A stretch of 64,000 bases of DNA from KBS-96 sp963722585 (GTDB taxonomy: Bacteria > Acidobacteriota > Terriglobia > Bryobacterales > Bryobacteraceae): positions 172,886 to 236,885 of the forward strand of contig CAVRNU010000014.1 of the NCBI GenBank assembly GCA_963722585.1, written 5' to 3'. Positions 16,659-25,609 of this stretch are shown piece after piece; position 1 is the first letter of the stretch, and the number at the start of each line of letters is the position of its first letter. The notes below the pieces were generated by a model. The model was given only the letters and a program-made list of their open reading frames with translations, searched no databases and had not been told where the DNA came from. The position numbers and the translations under genes are program-made.

Positions 16659-17078
16659 ATGTTTCCGGGAGAGGTCCCTTCGGAAACTTTCGGCATGAGA
16701 CGTGCATCAGAAACAGCAAAGAACAAAGATCTCAATCTTATGACTCAGCAACGGAGTGAGGTTAAGGCGGATCGGCTGAACCCGGCAGTAGCTTGGACCG
16801 TGGCGTTCACCCAGGCACTCGGGTCTACTATCAATCGAACCGGTGTCTGGGCGGTCGCAACCGCCCAAAAATCAGCAGCCGTTCTCGCGGTTCTGATGGG
16901 GCCCGCCGTGCTGTCGGTGTATGCCTTTGCCGTCTGGAGCTTGACGTCCGAAATGGGTTGGACCGATTCGTTTCCGTTCAATTCGGGACCCCTATCCAGC
17001 TGGATCATCTGGACCGGCTTGGCTGTTTCCCTGCACTGCGCCGCCATTATCCTCCGGAAGCAGCGCGATCGTTCCTAA
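16659..17078 (+). CDS. Small membrane protein of unknown function
   Basis: Up to 139 residues. A polar N-terminus, then two hydrophobic segments (AAVLAVLMGPAVLSVYAFAVW and SSWIIWTGLAVSLHCAAIIL) ending in a basic tail (RKQRDRS), which suggests both ends face the cytosol. Three starts are possible: ATG 16659 with AAGGG 6 bp upstream, ATG 16695, and ATG 16740 (MTQQRSEVK). I kept the first because of the ribosome site. No family recognised. Confidence 0.55.
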   Translation: MFPGEVPSETFGMRRASETAKNKDLNLMTQQRSEVKADRLNPAVAWTVAFTQALGSTINRTGVWAVATAQKSAAVLAVLMGPAVLSVYAFAVWSLTSEMGWTDSFPFNSGPLSSWIIWTGLAVSLHCAAIILRKQRDRS

Positions 17079-17301
17079 AAAACAGTGGTAGTTTGTGGGG
17101 CAGGTTGCCAAACTTGGGGCCGATTGTCAATCAGCCGGGCGTTGTCCCGGAATCAGGAATTCGATCTCCCGGAATTGGAATTTTCGATAGGTAAGCTAAC
17201 CGTAAACCGGGCGGTAGGCGCGTGCGTCATTCCTCGATGATGATGCTCTTGCGTCCTTCATAACTCTGGTATTCTCGAAAACAGAGGTGATCCCTCTTCC
17301 G

Positions 17302-18051
17302 ATGGCCTATAGTTCGCGCCCTTATGCGAGGCGGTATATCCCGTCGAATCGCTTTCCCGTTGGCCTCAAGTGGCTGCTGATTGTCAACGTTGGAATCTTC
17401 GTTATCTCCTTTTTTCTTGCGAGTGCCGGGTCTGGCGGCTTCTTTCGCAATTTTTACCTGGTTCCCGCCCAGGTCGTCAAGACCTTCGCCGTCTGGCAGG
17501 TCGTCACCTACATGTTCTTCCACGGCGGGTTCATGCACATTCTCTGGAATATGCTGACGCTCTGGATGTTCGGAGCCGAGCTCGAACGCTTATGGGGAAC
17601 ACCGCGTTTCCTTAGGTTTTATTTCGCCTGCGGTATTGGCGCGGCAATCGCAGTTATCCTGGTAAATTACGCCATCGGCGACCAGTATTCCCCCACGATT
17701 GGATCGTCGGGAGCGATTTACGGGATACTGATGGCCTATGCCATTCTGTTTCCCGATCGCTTGATACTTTTTGGATTCCTCATCCCGATCAAGGTTAAGT
17801 ACTTTGTGATGATCATGGGCGCGGTTGTGTTCATGAACTCGTTTGTAAATTTCGGGTCGGGTGTCAGCCAGGTGGCGCATTTAGGCGGCTTGGTTGTCGG
17901 CTTCCTGATGCTCCGCGGGCGATGGCTGGTTACAAAAATCCAACGGCCTGCCGTCAGCGAATTCAAGGAATGGAGGCTGCGAAGGGCTCGTAGAAAGTTC
18001 GAGGTTTATCTGCGCAAGCAGGATTCAAAATCCGATCGCTGGACGCACTAG
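17302..18051 (+). CDS. Rhomboid-family intramembrane serine protease
   Basis: About 249 residues and six or more membrane segments. The catalytic serine lies in GSSGAIYG (about residue 136) and the catalytic histidine in VAHLGG (about 192); the loop-1 feature HGGFMHILWNMLTLWMFG with its H-x-x-x-N is also present. A basic tail follows (EWRLRRARRKFEVYLRK). It would cleave membrane proteins within the bilayer. ATG 17302 is preferred because AGAGGTGA sits 10 bp before it; a GTG at 17287 overlaps that site. The VWA protein gene follows after 23 bp in the same direction, suggesting an operon. Confidence 0.95.
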   Translation: MAYSSRPYARRYIPSNRFPVGLKWLLIVNVGIFVISFFLASAGSGGFFRNFYLVPAQVVKTFAVWQVVTYMFFHGGFMHILWNMLTLWMFGAELERLWGTPRFLRFYFACGIGAAIAVILVNYAIGDQYSPTIGSSGAIYGILMAYAILFPDRLILFGFLIPIKVKYFVMIMGAVVFMNSFVNFGSGVSQVAHLGGLVVGFLMLRGRWLVTKIQRPAVSEFKEWRLRRARRKFEVYLRKQDSKSDRWTH

Positions 18052-18074
18052 CTGTCCGGCAGAAGAGTAGCACG

Positions 18075-19220
18075 ATGAAGATCCGTAGTTTCGTCACATG
18101 CCTGGCGGCGGTGGCGCTTTTTGCCGCCTCGCTTCCGAGCCCTTTGGCCTTTGCACAGGAGGGTCCGCAATCGCCATCCTCCGACACAGTAACCAAGCCG
18201 AAAAAGCAGCCTCAGTCGGACGACCAGCAGCAGCCGCAGGGTCAAGATCAACAGCAGATACCTTCTCAGTACAAGAAGCAACCCACGCCTGATCAGCCCG
18301 CGGACCTTCCCACGTTCAAAGCCGATGCCACAACCGTGACAGTTCCGGTTGCGGTGCTCGATCCGAAAGGCCGCTTCATTCCGAATATTCCGCAAAATTA
18401 TTTCCGCGTGCTCGAGGACGGAGTGCCGCAACACATTGACGGATTCGCGAAGGGCGAGGCGCCTATGACCATCTGTCTGCTGATAGAGTTCAGCGGACGC
18501 TACCAGGCATATTGGAGCTACGGATGGGGCGAAACCCTCAACGACGCGTACATGTTCATGGATACATTGAAGCCCGACGACAACATCGCCGTAGTTGCTT
18601 ACGACCTCAAAACGACGATTCTTTCCGATTTCACAACCGACCGGCGGAAGACACAGGAAGCCTTGGCGCGCCTGCGCATTCCGGGCTTCAGCGAATCGTG
18701 CATCTTCGACGCGTTGACCGACATGGCAGATCGCATGTCGACTATCGAAGGCCGTAAAGCCATCCTGGTAATCGCCTCGGGGATAGACACATTCAGCAAG
18801 ATCACGTATGACAAGGCGCGGCGATCGTTGCAATCCTCCGGCGTTCCAATCTACACCATCAGCATTCTCCAACTCGCTATTGCGATGAGCAACATGGGTC
18901 CTATGAAAGAACTCGATTTCCTTCAGGCCGATAATGAAATGCGTACCTTTGCCAAAGAGACGGGCGGCCAGGCGTTTTTCCCGCGCTTCCAGGGAGAAAT
19001 GCCCGGCGTATTCCGCCAACTGGAAGATTCGCTGCGCAATCAGTACACGTTGGCATACCATCCCACTAACGTCTCGCGAGATGGCAAGTACCGCAAGATT
19101 AAAGTCGACCTCGTGGACCCTAAGACAGGCGAGCCTCTCAAAGTTGTTGAGAATGGCAAGCCGGTGAAGTATCAGATTGTCGCCAAGGCGGGCTATAGCG
19201 CGCCGCACTCCGTTGAATAA
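18075..19220 (+). CDS. Secreted VWA-domain protein, Acidobacteria-specific family
   Basis: 381 residues. Signal peptide (VTCLAAVALFAASLPSPLAFAQ), then a Gln/Pro-rich linker (DDQQQPQGQDQQQ) and a von Willebrand A domain from about 110 to 340. The order of elements (VAVLDPKGRFIPNI, NYFRVLEDGVPQHI, LKPDDNIAVVAYD, RNQYTLAYHPTN, KYRKIKVDLV) is that of the VWA-related proteins found in many copies in Acidobacteria. The metal site is degenerate: the usual D-x-S-x-S after the first strand reads IEFSGR, so Asp is Glu and one Ser is lost. Metal binding may therefore be weak. Extracellular or periplasmic binding role, partner unknown. Confidence 0.92.
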   Translation: MKIRSFVTCLAAVALFAASLPSPLAFAQEGPQSPSSDTVTKPKKQPQSDDQQQPQGQDQQQIPSQYKKQPTPDQPADLPTFKADATTVTVPVAVLDPKGRFIPNIPQNYFRVLEDGVPQHIDGFAKGEAPMTICLLIEFSGRYQAYWSYGWGETLNDAYMFMDTLKPDDNIAVVAYDLKTTILSDFTTDRRKTQEALARLRIPGFSESCIFDALTDMADRMSTIEGRKAILVIASGIDTFSKITYDKARRSLQSSGVPIYTISILQLAIAMSNMGPMKELDFLQADNEMRTFAKETGGQAFFPRFQGEMPGVFRQLEDSLRNQYTLAYHPTNVSRDGKYRKIKVDLVDPKTGEPLKVVENGKPVKYQIVAKAGYSAPHSVE

Positions 19221-19340
19221 CCCGGAGCCTCTCATACACGCGGCGCTTTCGCTGTCAAGAACTCAATCTGGCGGGATTTGAGTTTGTTAGCAGCCGATTG
19301 ACAGGTTCCGCCGGTCTCTGCTAACTTCTCCTTGGTCTAG

Positions 19341-19799
19341 ATGAGATCGGCTCCCTCTCTTCGCGCCGCACGGCCGGCCATCATTCTCCTGGTAGATGAC
19401 AACGCCCACGGACTTGTTGCGCGAAGGAGCATTCTCGAAGAACTTGGCTATCAGGTTGTTTCCGCATCGACCGGCCAAGAGGCGTTGCAGTTGGTCGAGC
19501 AACACCACTTCGACGTGATTGTGACCGATTACCGCATGCCCGCAATGGATGGCGTTGCTCTCATCGCGGCGTTGCGCAAGCGTCACTTCGCAAATCCAAT
19601 CATCTTGTTAAGCGGTTTCCTTTCGCACCTTGGACTAACCGAGGAATCGACCGGAGCCGATCTCCTGATTCAGAAGAGCAATCACGAAACCGATCAGCTG
19701 GTGCGCGCAGTCAAGAAGCTTTTGGCCACGCCCAGGAAGCCCGTGGCATCTCAACCAAACACTCAGGAGAAGGCAAAGAAGGCCGGCTTCAACGGCTAA
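19341..19799 (+). CDS. CheY-like single-domain response regulator
   Basis: 152 residues. One receiver domain: IILLVDDNAHGLVARRSIL (acidic pair), VIVTDYRMPAMDGVAL with the phosphoacceptor Asp at about residue 66, ILLSGF (switch residue) and LIQKSN with the conserved Lys. A short basic tail follows (KPVASQPNTQEKAKKAG). There is no output domain. No kinase lies next to it; the hybrid kinase at 41.5 kb is far away. A palindromic repeat of family A follows the stop. Confidence 0.9.
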   Translation: MRSAPSLRAARPAIILLVDDNAHGLVARRSILEELGYQVVSASTGQEALQLVEQHHFDVIVTDYRMPAMDGVALIAALRKRHFANPIILLSGFLSHLGLTEESTGADLLIQKSNHETDQLVRAVKKLLATPRKPVASQPNTQEKAKKAGFNG

Positions 19800-19821
19800 T
19801 GCAAATAGTGGAGCGAGCGAG

Positions 19822-19899
19822 GTCGCTCCCTCATTGGTCGCGGTTCCGTAAGCTGCTGCGAACGCCCGATCGCATCCTAACCGCGCGCGAGCAAGCGGT
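19822..19899. repeat. Dispersed palindromic repeat, family A, copy 1
   Basis: About 78 bp between two genes. One end reads GGTCGCTCCCTCATTGG then TCGCGGTTC; the other ends AACCGCGCGCGAGCAAGCGG. These ends match, allowing mismatches, those at 22439 and 26341. Confidence 0.6.
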
Positions 19900-19921
19900 G
19901 TTCGTCCGCGCCATCGCCGTC

Positions 19922-19927
19922 TATAGT
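19922..19927 (+). promoter_or_regulatory. TATAGT hexamer 5 nt before the GH3 start
   Basis: A -10-like hexamer 5 nt before ATG 19933, with no Shine-Dalgarno in between. Transcription from it would begin at or next to the start codon. No good -35 seen. Confidence 0.35.
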
Positions 19928-19932
19928 AAGAC

Positions 19933-21744
19933 ATGGCGATCCGTCTCTTCCTCGCCGCCTGCTTGCTTCCAAGCTGTTTCTTCGCCGCTCCTGTTACGCG
20001 AGCGCCAAACGCTATTTCGCAAAACGCCAAGACGCACGCTCAAGCCGCTGGCCCGGGTGCCGCTCTAGCAAGACGTTTGAACCTTCGCGACCGCATCGCG
20101 CAGATGGTCGTGGTCCGAGGATATGGCGATTACCTTCCATCGAACAGTCCGGAATATAAATCGCTCGTGCATTGGATTCGCGACCTTCACATCGGCGGCA
20201 TGATCGTCGCCAATCGCATTCACAACGGTCAGGTGATAAACGCGCAACCCTACGAGATGGTGGCCTTTCTGAATCACTTGCAGCGCATGTCGCGAACGCC
20301 GCTGTTTATTGCCTCCGACTTTGAGCACGGCGCTTCAATGCGAGTCGCCGAAACCGCCCGCTATCCCTATTTCATGGCCTATGGCGCGGCTCACGACCTC
20401 ACCGCGGTCAGAGAATTAGGCGCGGCAACAGCAAGAGAGGCACGAGCGCTGGGCATTACCTGGGTGTTCGCGCCCGACGCGGACGTCAACAACAATCCGG
20501 ACAATCCGATCATCAACACACGGTCTTTTGGCGAAGACCCTCAACTCGTGGCCCAGGGCGTCTCCGCATTCATTGAAGGCGCTCATCAAGATCCGCGGAA
20601 TTATGTGCTCGTCACGCCCAAACATTTCCCGGGGCATGGCGACACCGCCGACGACAGCCACATGCAAATGGTTAGGCTCGATCAGCCGAAGGAACGTATT
20701 GAGTCGCTCGAACTCGTTCCTTTCCGCGCCGCGATCGAGCATGGAACAGACGCGATCATGACCGCGCACATGGCGGTGCCTGCGTTCGAGCCAGAGCCTA
20801 TCCCGGCAACGGTTTCGAAAAATATTCTCACTGGCCTGCTTCGAGATGAGCTCGGCTTCAAGGGCTTGATCGTCACCGACGCGATGGACATGCAAGGCGT
20901 TACTTCTCTGTTTAGCCAGGGCGAAGCCGCCGTGCGCGCCGTCGAAGCGGGAGCCGACGTCATTTTGATGCCCTCCGACCCGGAGGCGTGCATTCGCGGC
21001 CTGCAGGCAGCCGTCAAGAGCGGGCGTATCTCAGAGAAGCGCATCACCGCGAGCGCCGCGAGGATTCTGGCCGGCAAACAACGTGTTGGACTCTTCCGGA
21101 GCCGCACAATCGACTTGGATCGCATCGCCGACCAAATTGAAGATCCAAAGCTCGATCAGCTTGCCCAGCGTGTGGCGGACGAGTCTGTCACTTTGGTGAA
21201 GGATGACAAGCATCTCTTCCCCATCGCCGATCCGCAAGACTCGTGTGTCGTTGCGCTGACTGAGGGAAGATTTTCTACGCGCGGGCAGACTCTAATCAAT
21301 GAGGCAACCAGGCGCAATCCCGAGCTGAAAGCTTTCGTTGCCAATTCTTCCATGCCTGAGCCTGAACTGTCCGCGCTCGCCGATGCCGTAGCGAAGTGCA
21401 AAGCGGTTTACGTAGGAGCGTTCGTAACGGTGGCCGCCTACCGGTCGAGCGTCGCGCTCGAAGGCGGCTTGAGCAAGTTCCTCGATTCACTCATTAAATG
21501 CGGTCCTCCGGTGGCTCTGGTCTCGTTCGGTAATCCGTATTTGCTGCGCAACTTCCCCGATGCCGGTACATACGCCGCCACCTTCAGCACCTCCACTACA
21601 TCGGAGCTTGCGGCTGCAAGGGCGATCTTCGGCGAAATCCCCATCCAGGGCCGCCTGCCGGTCTCGATTCCGGGACTTGCAAAAGCCGGAGACGGAATTC
21701 AGGTCTCCGGAAAGCTCAGCGCAGCGTCTCAAGGTGTGAGATGA
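19933..21744 (+). CDS. Glycoside hydrolase family 3, NagZ-like beta-N-acetylhexosaminidase
   Basis: 603 residues with a signal peptide (AIRLFLAACLLPSCFFA), so it is exported. Catalytic TIM-barrel at about 45-390: IAQMVVVRG, FIASDFEHG, the NagZ acid/base loop KHFPGHGDTADDSHMQM with its Asp-His pair, and the nucleophile Asp in VTDAMDMQG. A C-terminal alpha/beta domain (about 400-600) follows, as in two-domain homologues. It would release terminal GlcNAc from peptidoglycan fragments or chitin oligomers. The downstream metallo-hydrolase gene overlaps by 4 bp (ATGA), so the two are co-translated. A repeat of family A and a -10-like hexamer lie just upstream. Confidence 0.93.
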   Translation: MAIRLFLAACLLPSCFFAAPVTRAPNAISQNAKTHAQAAGPGAALARRLNLRDRIAQMVVVRGYGDYLPSNSPEYKSLVHWIRDLHIGGMIVANRIHNGQVINAQPYEMVAFLNHLQRMSRTPLFIASDFEHGASMRVAETARYPYFMAYGAAHDLTAVRELGAATAREARALGITWVFAPDADVNNNPDNPIINTRSFGEDPQLVAQGVSAFIEGAHQDPRNYVLVTPKHFPGHGDTADDSHMQMVRLDQPKERIESLELVPFRAAIEHGTDAIMTAHMAVPAFEPEPIPATVSKNILTGLLRDELGFKGLIVTDAMDMQGVTSLFSQGEAAVRAVEAGADVILMPSDPEACIRGLQAAVKSGRISEKRITASAARILAGKQRVGLFRSRTIDLDRIADQIEDPKLDQLAQRVADESVTLVKDDKHLFPIADPQDSCVVALTEGRFSTRGQTLINEATRRNPELKAFVANSSMPEPELSALADAVAKCKAVYVGAFVTVAAYRSSVALEGGLSKFLDSLIKCGPPVALVSFGNPYLLRNFPDAGTYAATFSTSTTSELAAARAIFGEIPIQGRLPVSIPGLAKAGDGIQVSGKLSAASQGVR

Positions 21745-22433
21745 CCAAAATAACCTGGCTCGGGCACGGCACCGTTCAATTTCAGTTCGCCAGCTGCGAA
21801 GTTCTTGTTCTGGATCCGTGGCTCGAAAATTCAAAATTTCCAAAAGGCCATAAGTTTGAACGCATCGACGCGATTGCCGTCTCCCACGGCCATTTCGATC
21901 ACGTTCATAGTGTGGTTCCGCTTGCCAAGAAGCACAACCCAAAAGTTGTCTCGATCTTTGAGACATCGAACTGGCTCGAGGGTAAAGGAGTCGCGCAACC
22001 GGTCGGTATGAATAAAGGAGGGACGGTCGATCTCGGGTTTGCGAAATTGACCATGACACACGCGGTTCACAGTTGCGGCATTCTGGATGACGGCAAGATC
22101 ATTTATGGAGGCGAAGCCGCGGGATACGTTCTCACCCAATCGGACGACCGCCGCATCTATCTGGCAGGAGATACCAATGTGTTCTCCGATATGGCCCTCA
22201 TCCAGGAACTCTACGAGCCTGAGCTCGCCTTCCTGCCCATCGGCGATTACTTCACCATGGGTCCGCGCGAAGCCGCCAAGGCCGTCCGCTTGTTGAAAGC
22301 GAAAAAAATAATTCCCATCCATTTTGGAACCTTCCCGCAGCTTACCGGCACGCCGGAAGACCTCGCCGCGAGAATTAAAGGCGAGCCGACGGAAGTGTGG
22401 CCGCTCCAGCCGGGCAAAACGATCGAGTGGTAG
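21741..22433 (+). CDS. Metal-dependent hydrolase, metallo-beta-lactamase fold (UPF0173-like)
   Basis: 230 residues. Metal ligands are visible in order: ITWLGHGTVQF, VSHGHFDHVH (HxHxDH), THAVHSCG, LAGDTNVFSD and PIHFGTFP. The compact fold without extra domains matches the YtkL/UmuC-unrelated UPF0173 group of cytosolic hydrolases, whose substrate is not settled. The start codon overlaps the GH3 stop as ATGA. A family A repeat begins right after the stop and may end the transcript. Confidence 0.92.
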   Translation: MTKITWLGHGTVQFQFASCEVLVLDPWLENSKFPKGHKFERIDAIAVSHGHFDHVHSVVPLAKKHNPKVVSIFETSNWLEGKGVAQPVGMNKGGTVDLGFAKLTMTHAVHSCGILDDGKIIYGGEAAGYVLTQSDDRRIYLAGDTNVFSDMALIQELYEPELAFLPIGDYFTMGPREAAKAVRLLKAKKIIPIHFGTFPQLTGTPEDLAARIKGEPTEVWPLQPGKTIEW

Positions 22434-22438
22434 TAGCA

Positions 22439-22502
22439 GACGGCTTGCTCTCGTGCGCGGTTCTGTGTGTTCTTCTGAACCGCGACCGTCAGGGAGCGTT
22501 CT
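22439..22502. repeat. Dispersed palindromic repeat, family A, copy 2
   Basis: Contains perfect 8-bp arms CGCGGTTC and GAACCGCG separated by 14 bp, flanked by CGGCTTGCTC and GACCGTCAGGGAGCG. It sits directly after the metallo-hydrolase stop. Confidence 0.65.
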
Positions 22503-22544
22503 CGCGATGTCTGGCTAATTGCTAATAGCTCTCTCACGATCTGC

Positions 22545-22550
22545 TACAAA
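22545..22550 (+). promoter_or_regulatory. TACAAA hexamer 7 nt before the ROK gene start
   Basis: A -10-like hexamer exactly 7 nt before ATG 22558. The gap CGAGAGA holds only a weak purine run. Fits a leaderless transcript. Confidence 0.4.
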
Positions 22551-22557
22551 CGAGAGA

Positions 22558-23766
22558 ATGCCACGGTCAGGTTCCAATGAATCCCGCATTCTTGGCGTGC
22601 AGGATGTGCGGGACAGCAATGAGATGTTCTTCCTGCATACGATTCGGAACCGGCAGCCCGTATCGCGAACGGATCTGGCGAAGGAAACCGGGTTGCGGGC
22701 AGGAACCGTGTCGGTGGTGGTGAACCGGCTGATTAAAGCGGGGTTTGTCTACGAGGCCGAAGAGGCACCCTCGAAAGGAGGCCGGCGCGCGGTTTATCTG
22801 CAGGTGAATGCGGAGAAGGCATACGCAATCGCCGTCAGCATCGGAGTCACAAGAACTGTATTTGTCGTCGCAGATTTTAACGGCCGAGTGCTAAGCCAGA
22901 ATTCCTTGCCTACAAGTCGGCACCCAAGCGAGTTTCTGAAAGAGCTTGCCGGTCAGATAGCCGATCACGTGCGTTCGCATTACAAGGACATACGTTTTCT
23001 GGCGGTTGGCGTGTCGGTGCCGGGATTGCTCGAGCGCGCCGAAGGACGTCTGGTCTTCTCGCCTAATCTCGGATGGAACGATGTTCCGCTCCGTTTGTTA
23101 CTCGAGACGGAACTGAGGCTGCCGGTGTTTGTTGAGAATGACGCAAACGCGGCCGCGCTGTCGGAGTTGTGGTACGGACCGATCGAGGTTTCGAAAGCCC
23201 ACAGCCTGCTGTTTGTTCTGGTTGTCGAGGGGATTGGAACCGGTTTCATCCTAAATGGAGAACTGCACATCGGAACTCGAGTGGGCTCGGGCGGCTTTGG
23301 CCACATGCCGCTCGATTCAAACGGCCCGCCATGTTCGTGCGGTAACAAAGGCTGTTGGGAGTCCCTCGCGTCCGACACCGCAACTGTATTTCGTTTCCTC
23401 GAAACAAATCCCCATCGCGCGGCTGAAGTGCGCTCGATGCGCGATCTGGTGCTGCTGGCCGTTTCTGGCGATGCAGCCGCGGCCGGGGAGATTGTGAAGT
23501 CGGCGTCGTTTATAGGGCGTGCTCTGCGGGGCTTGGCGCACGGCCTCGCGCCCGAGGTGATTGTGATTGGCGGACAGATCACCGAAGCCTGGAGCCTCAT
23601 CGAGTCGGTTATTGAAAGCGAGCTAAAGAGCGGCTATCTGCTGGATGGCGTTTCGCTGCCGAAGCTGCGGCGGGCGAGCGTGCAAGACCCCAGTATTTTC
23701 GGCGGCATTCCGCTCGCCTTGCGGACAATTTTCTCGAACCCTGCGCGGCAATCGAGTGACGCTTAA
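22558..23766 (+). CDS. ROK-family transcriptional regulator / sugar kinase-like protein
   Basis: About 402 residues from ATG 22558; an upstream TTG would add 13 unlikely residues. The N-terminal winged helix-turn-helix is clear (FLHTIRNRQPVSRTDLAKETG, then LRAGTVSVVVNRLIKAGFV), followed by the ROK ATPase-like domain: VGVSVPGLLERAEG, VFVENDANAAALSEL, GFGHMPLDSNGPPCSCGNKGC (Zn-binding CxCGxxGC) and GLAHGLAPEVIVIGG. This is the NagC/XylR type of repressor that senses a sugar or sugar phosphate. It stands downstream of the GH3 and upstream of an aldo/keto reductase; control of amino-sugar genes is plausible but unproven. Confidence 0.93.
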   Translation: MPRSGSNESRILGVQDVRDSNEMFFLHTIRNRQPVSRTDLAKETGLRAGTVSVVVNRLIKAGFVYEAEEAPSKGGRRAVYLQVNAEKAYAIAVSIGVTRTVFVVADFNGRVLSQNSLPTSRHPSEFLKELAGQIADHVRSHYKDIRFLAVGVSVPGLLERAEGRLVFSPNLGWNDVPLRLLLETELRLPVFVENDANAAALSELWYGPIEVSKAHSLLFVLVVEGIGTGFILNGELHIGTRVGSGGFGHMPLDSNGPPCSCGNKGCWESLASDTATVFRFLETNPHRAAEVRSMRDLVLLAVSGDAAAAGEIVKSASFIGRALRGLAHGLAPEVIVIGGQITEAWSLIESVIESELKSGYLLDGVSLPKLRRASVQDPSIFGGIPLALRTIFSNPARQSSDA

Positions 23767-23783
23767 GCAACCCGTGCCGCATC

Positions 23784-23789
23784 TACAAT
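23784..23789 (+). promoter_or_regulatory. TACAAT hexamer 6 nt before the aldo/keto reductase start
   Basis: A -10-like hexamer 6 nt before ATG 23796, with no Shine-Dalgarno in the gap AGCAGC. Fits a leaderless transcript, as for the gene before it. Confidence 0.4.
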
Positions 23790-23795
23790 AGCAGC

Positions 23796-24767
23796 ATGGA
23801 AAGACGTAAGCTCGGCAACTCAGGAATTGAAACTGCGCCGCTCGCACTTGGCGGAAACGTTTTTGGATGGACGGCCGACGAGCCGACATCGTTCAAATTG
23901 CTGGACGCGTTCATCGACGCGGGCTTCAGCTTTATTGACACTGCCGACATATATTCGCGCTGGGCGCCTGGAAACAGCGGCGGCGAGTCGGAAGCGATCA
24001 TCGGAAAGTGGTTGAAGCGGAGTGCATCGCGGGAGAAAGCCGTGATTGCGACGAAAGTAGGAATGGAGATGAGCCCGGAGAAAAAGGGCCTCTCGAAGGC
24101 GTACATACTGAATGAAGTCGAAGAGTCGCTACGGCGGCTGCAGACCGATTACATCGACTTGTACCAATCGCACGCCGACGACCAGACGACGCCTATTGAA
24201 GAGACGCTTGAAGCCTACGGACTGTTGATTAAGCAGGGCAAGGTGCGCGCCATCGGTGCATCAAATTACACGGGTCCCCGGCTTCTTCAGGCCTTGCGAG
24301 CAAGCGACGCCACCGGCTTGCCGCGTTACGAGAGTCTGCAGCCGCTCTACAACTTGTACGATCGCGCGGATTATGAGACAAACCTCGAACCTATTTGCGT
24401 CGCGAATGGCTTGGGCGTGATCAGTTATTATTCGCTCGCGAGCGGTTTCTTAACCGGCAAATATCGCGAGGCCGCCGATGCGGCGACCGCGAACCGTGGG
24501 CAGGTAGTGAAAAAGTATCTGGACGATCGCGGATTCAGAATCCTGAAAGCGCTGGATAAGGTGGCCGGAGATTATCGATCGACTCCGGCGAAGATAGCTC
24601 TCGCCTGGTTGATGGCGCGGCCCAGCGTAACCGCTCCCATCGCCAGTGCGACTTCACTCGATCAGCTAAATGAGTTAGTGGATTCCACGCGAATAAAGCT
24701 CGACACAACCGCGATTCAGTATCTGAATGACGCAAGTCGATATTCAAGTGAGGCGAGCGCCCGATAA
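23796..24767 (+). CDS. Aldo/keto reductase
   Basis: 323 residues, a full (alpha/beta)8 AKR. The catalytic tetrad is visible: Asp and Tyr in FIDTADIYSRW, Lys in VIATKVGMEMS, His in LYQSHADDQTTP. The NADPH-binding C-terminal part reads PAKIALAWLMARPSVTAPIASA. Residues 30-32 turn and KVRAIGASNY are typical of the group related to YajO and plant-type AKRs. Cytosolic, reduces aldehydes or ketones with NADPH; substrate unknown. Follows the ROK regulator by 29 bp in the same direction but has its own -10-like hexamer. Confidence 0.94.
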   Translation: MERRKLGNSGIETAPLALGGNVFGWTADEPTSFKLLDAFIDAGFSFIDTADIYSRWAPGNSGGESEAIIGKWLKRSASREKAVIATKVGMEMSPEKKGLSKAYILNEVEESLRRLQTDYIDLYQSHADDQTTPIEETLEAYGLLIKQGKVRAIGASNYTGPRLLQALRASDATGLPRYESLQPLYNLYDRADYETNLEPICVANGLGVISYYSLASGFLTGKYREAADAATANRGQVVKKYLDDRGFRILKALDKVAGDYRSTPAKIALAWLMARPSVTAPIASATSLDQLNELVDSTRIKLDTTAIQYLNDASRYSSEASAR

Positions 24768-24796
24768 GCGGGGCGAGGCATATCTCACTCTTATAG

Positions 24797-25417
24797 TTAA
24801 TGGCCGAAAGAATACCCAACAACACCTCCGTATTCAGGCACCCAATTAGTTCCGAATTGGAAGAAGTTGTTTACGTAGCGAATGTCAACCTGCGGGCGAA
24901 CGAAAAAGCCTCCCTTCACGTAAAAGTTGATGCCGGCCATCAAGTGCACTTGAAAGTGGTTTGAGCTTTCGAGATAGGTATTCGAAGTCGAGCAACCGGC
25001 GAACGTGTCGCAATACTGCTGATTATAGTAGAACTTTAAATTGACGCCTCCGATACCGGCTTGAAGTTCAGGGACAATGCGTTTGTTGCCGCCCATCGGA
25101 TGATACACAGCGTTAAAGTCGTAGAAGGTGGGTTTGTAGTTCAAGCCGGCATAAGCGCCCTGCGTCGTTCGGAACGAAGTCTCCACTCCTACTCCTAGGT
25201 GAGGGCTGAACATAAAGTCGCCGCCGAAATCTAGGAACGAGCCTCCCATTCTGGGTGGGTAGTAAATGACTCCATCCGCGAAGGTGTCCGTAGGAACGTT
25301 GTTGGAACTGGCCATCGCCGTGCCGAATCCGAAATACGCATCGACACTTTGCGCAGCGGCAAAGTTGGCAGATAAGAACGGCACAGCACAAAGTAAGAGA
25401 AATTTAGCGGATCTCAA
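24797..25417 (-). CDS. Outer-membrane beta-barrel protein, small
   Basis: 206 residues. Signal peptide (AKFLLLCAVPFLSANFAAAQ) followed by alternating hydrophobic strands with many Tyr, Phe and Gly (SVDAYFGFGTAMASS, GGSFLDFGGDFMFSPHLGVG, FQVHLMAGINFYVKGGFFV, YGGVVGYSFGH). This is the pattern of an eight-stranded OmpA/OprF-like or porin-family barrel. Two cysteines (QYCDTFAGCST) could form a loop disulfide. Function unknown. It converges with the aldo/keto reductase gene. Confidence 0.82.
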   Translation of the reverse strand: MRSAKFLLLCAVPFLSANFAAAQSVDAYFGFGTAMASSNNVPTDTFADGVIYYPPRMGGSFLDFGGDFMFSPHLGVGVETSFRTTQGAYAGLNYKPTFYDFNAVYHPMGGNKRIVPELQAGIGGVNLKFYYNQQYCDTFAGCSTSNTYLESSNHFQVHLMAGINFYVKGGFFVRPQVDIRYVNNFFQFGTNWVPEYGGVVGYSFGH

Positions 25418-25609
25418 ACGAATTCTCCCGGATCTTGATGATCGGATCGTGCGTGATTAGGCTGGTATCGCTTTCCCCAGGTAATAACCTGTAATTCTGC
25501 GAGTAGTTGCCCGCACTTCTTTTCAAGTGCTAAGACGTACACTTATGGTGTGAAGTTTCAGGAGAACCCCCAGATCGTTGCACGGATACGCCTGTAAACT
25601 GTCTAATAT

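Noticed and set aside
18048..19235. 395-codon minus-strand frame opposite the VWA gene
   Set aside because: The plus strand has a clear signal peptide and family motifs; the reverse frame is a GC-rich shadow with no recognisable domain.
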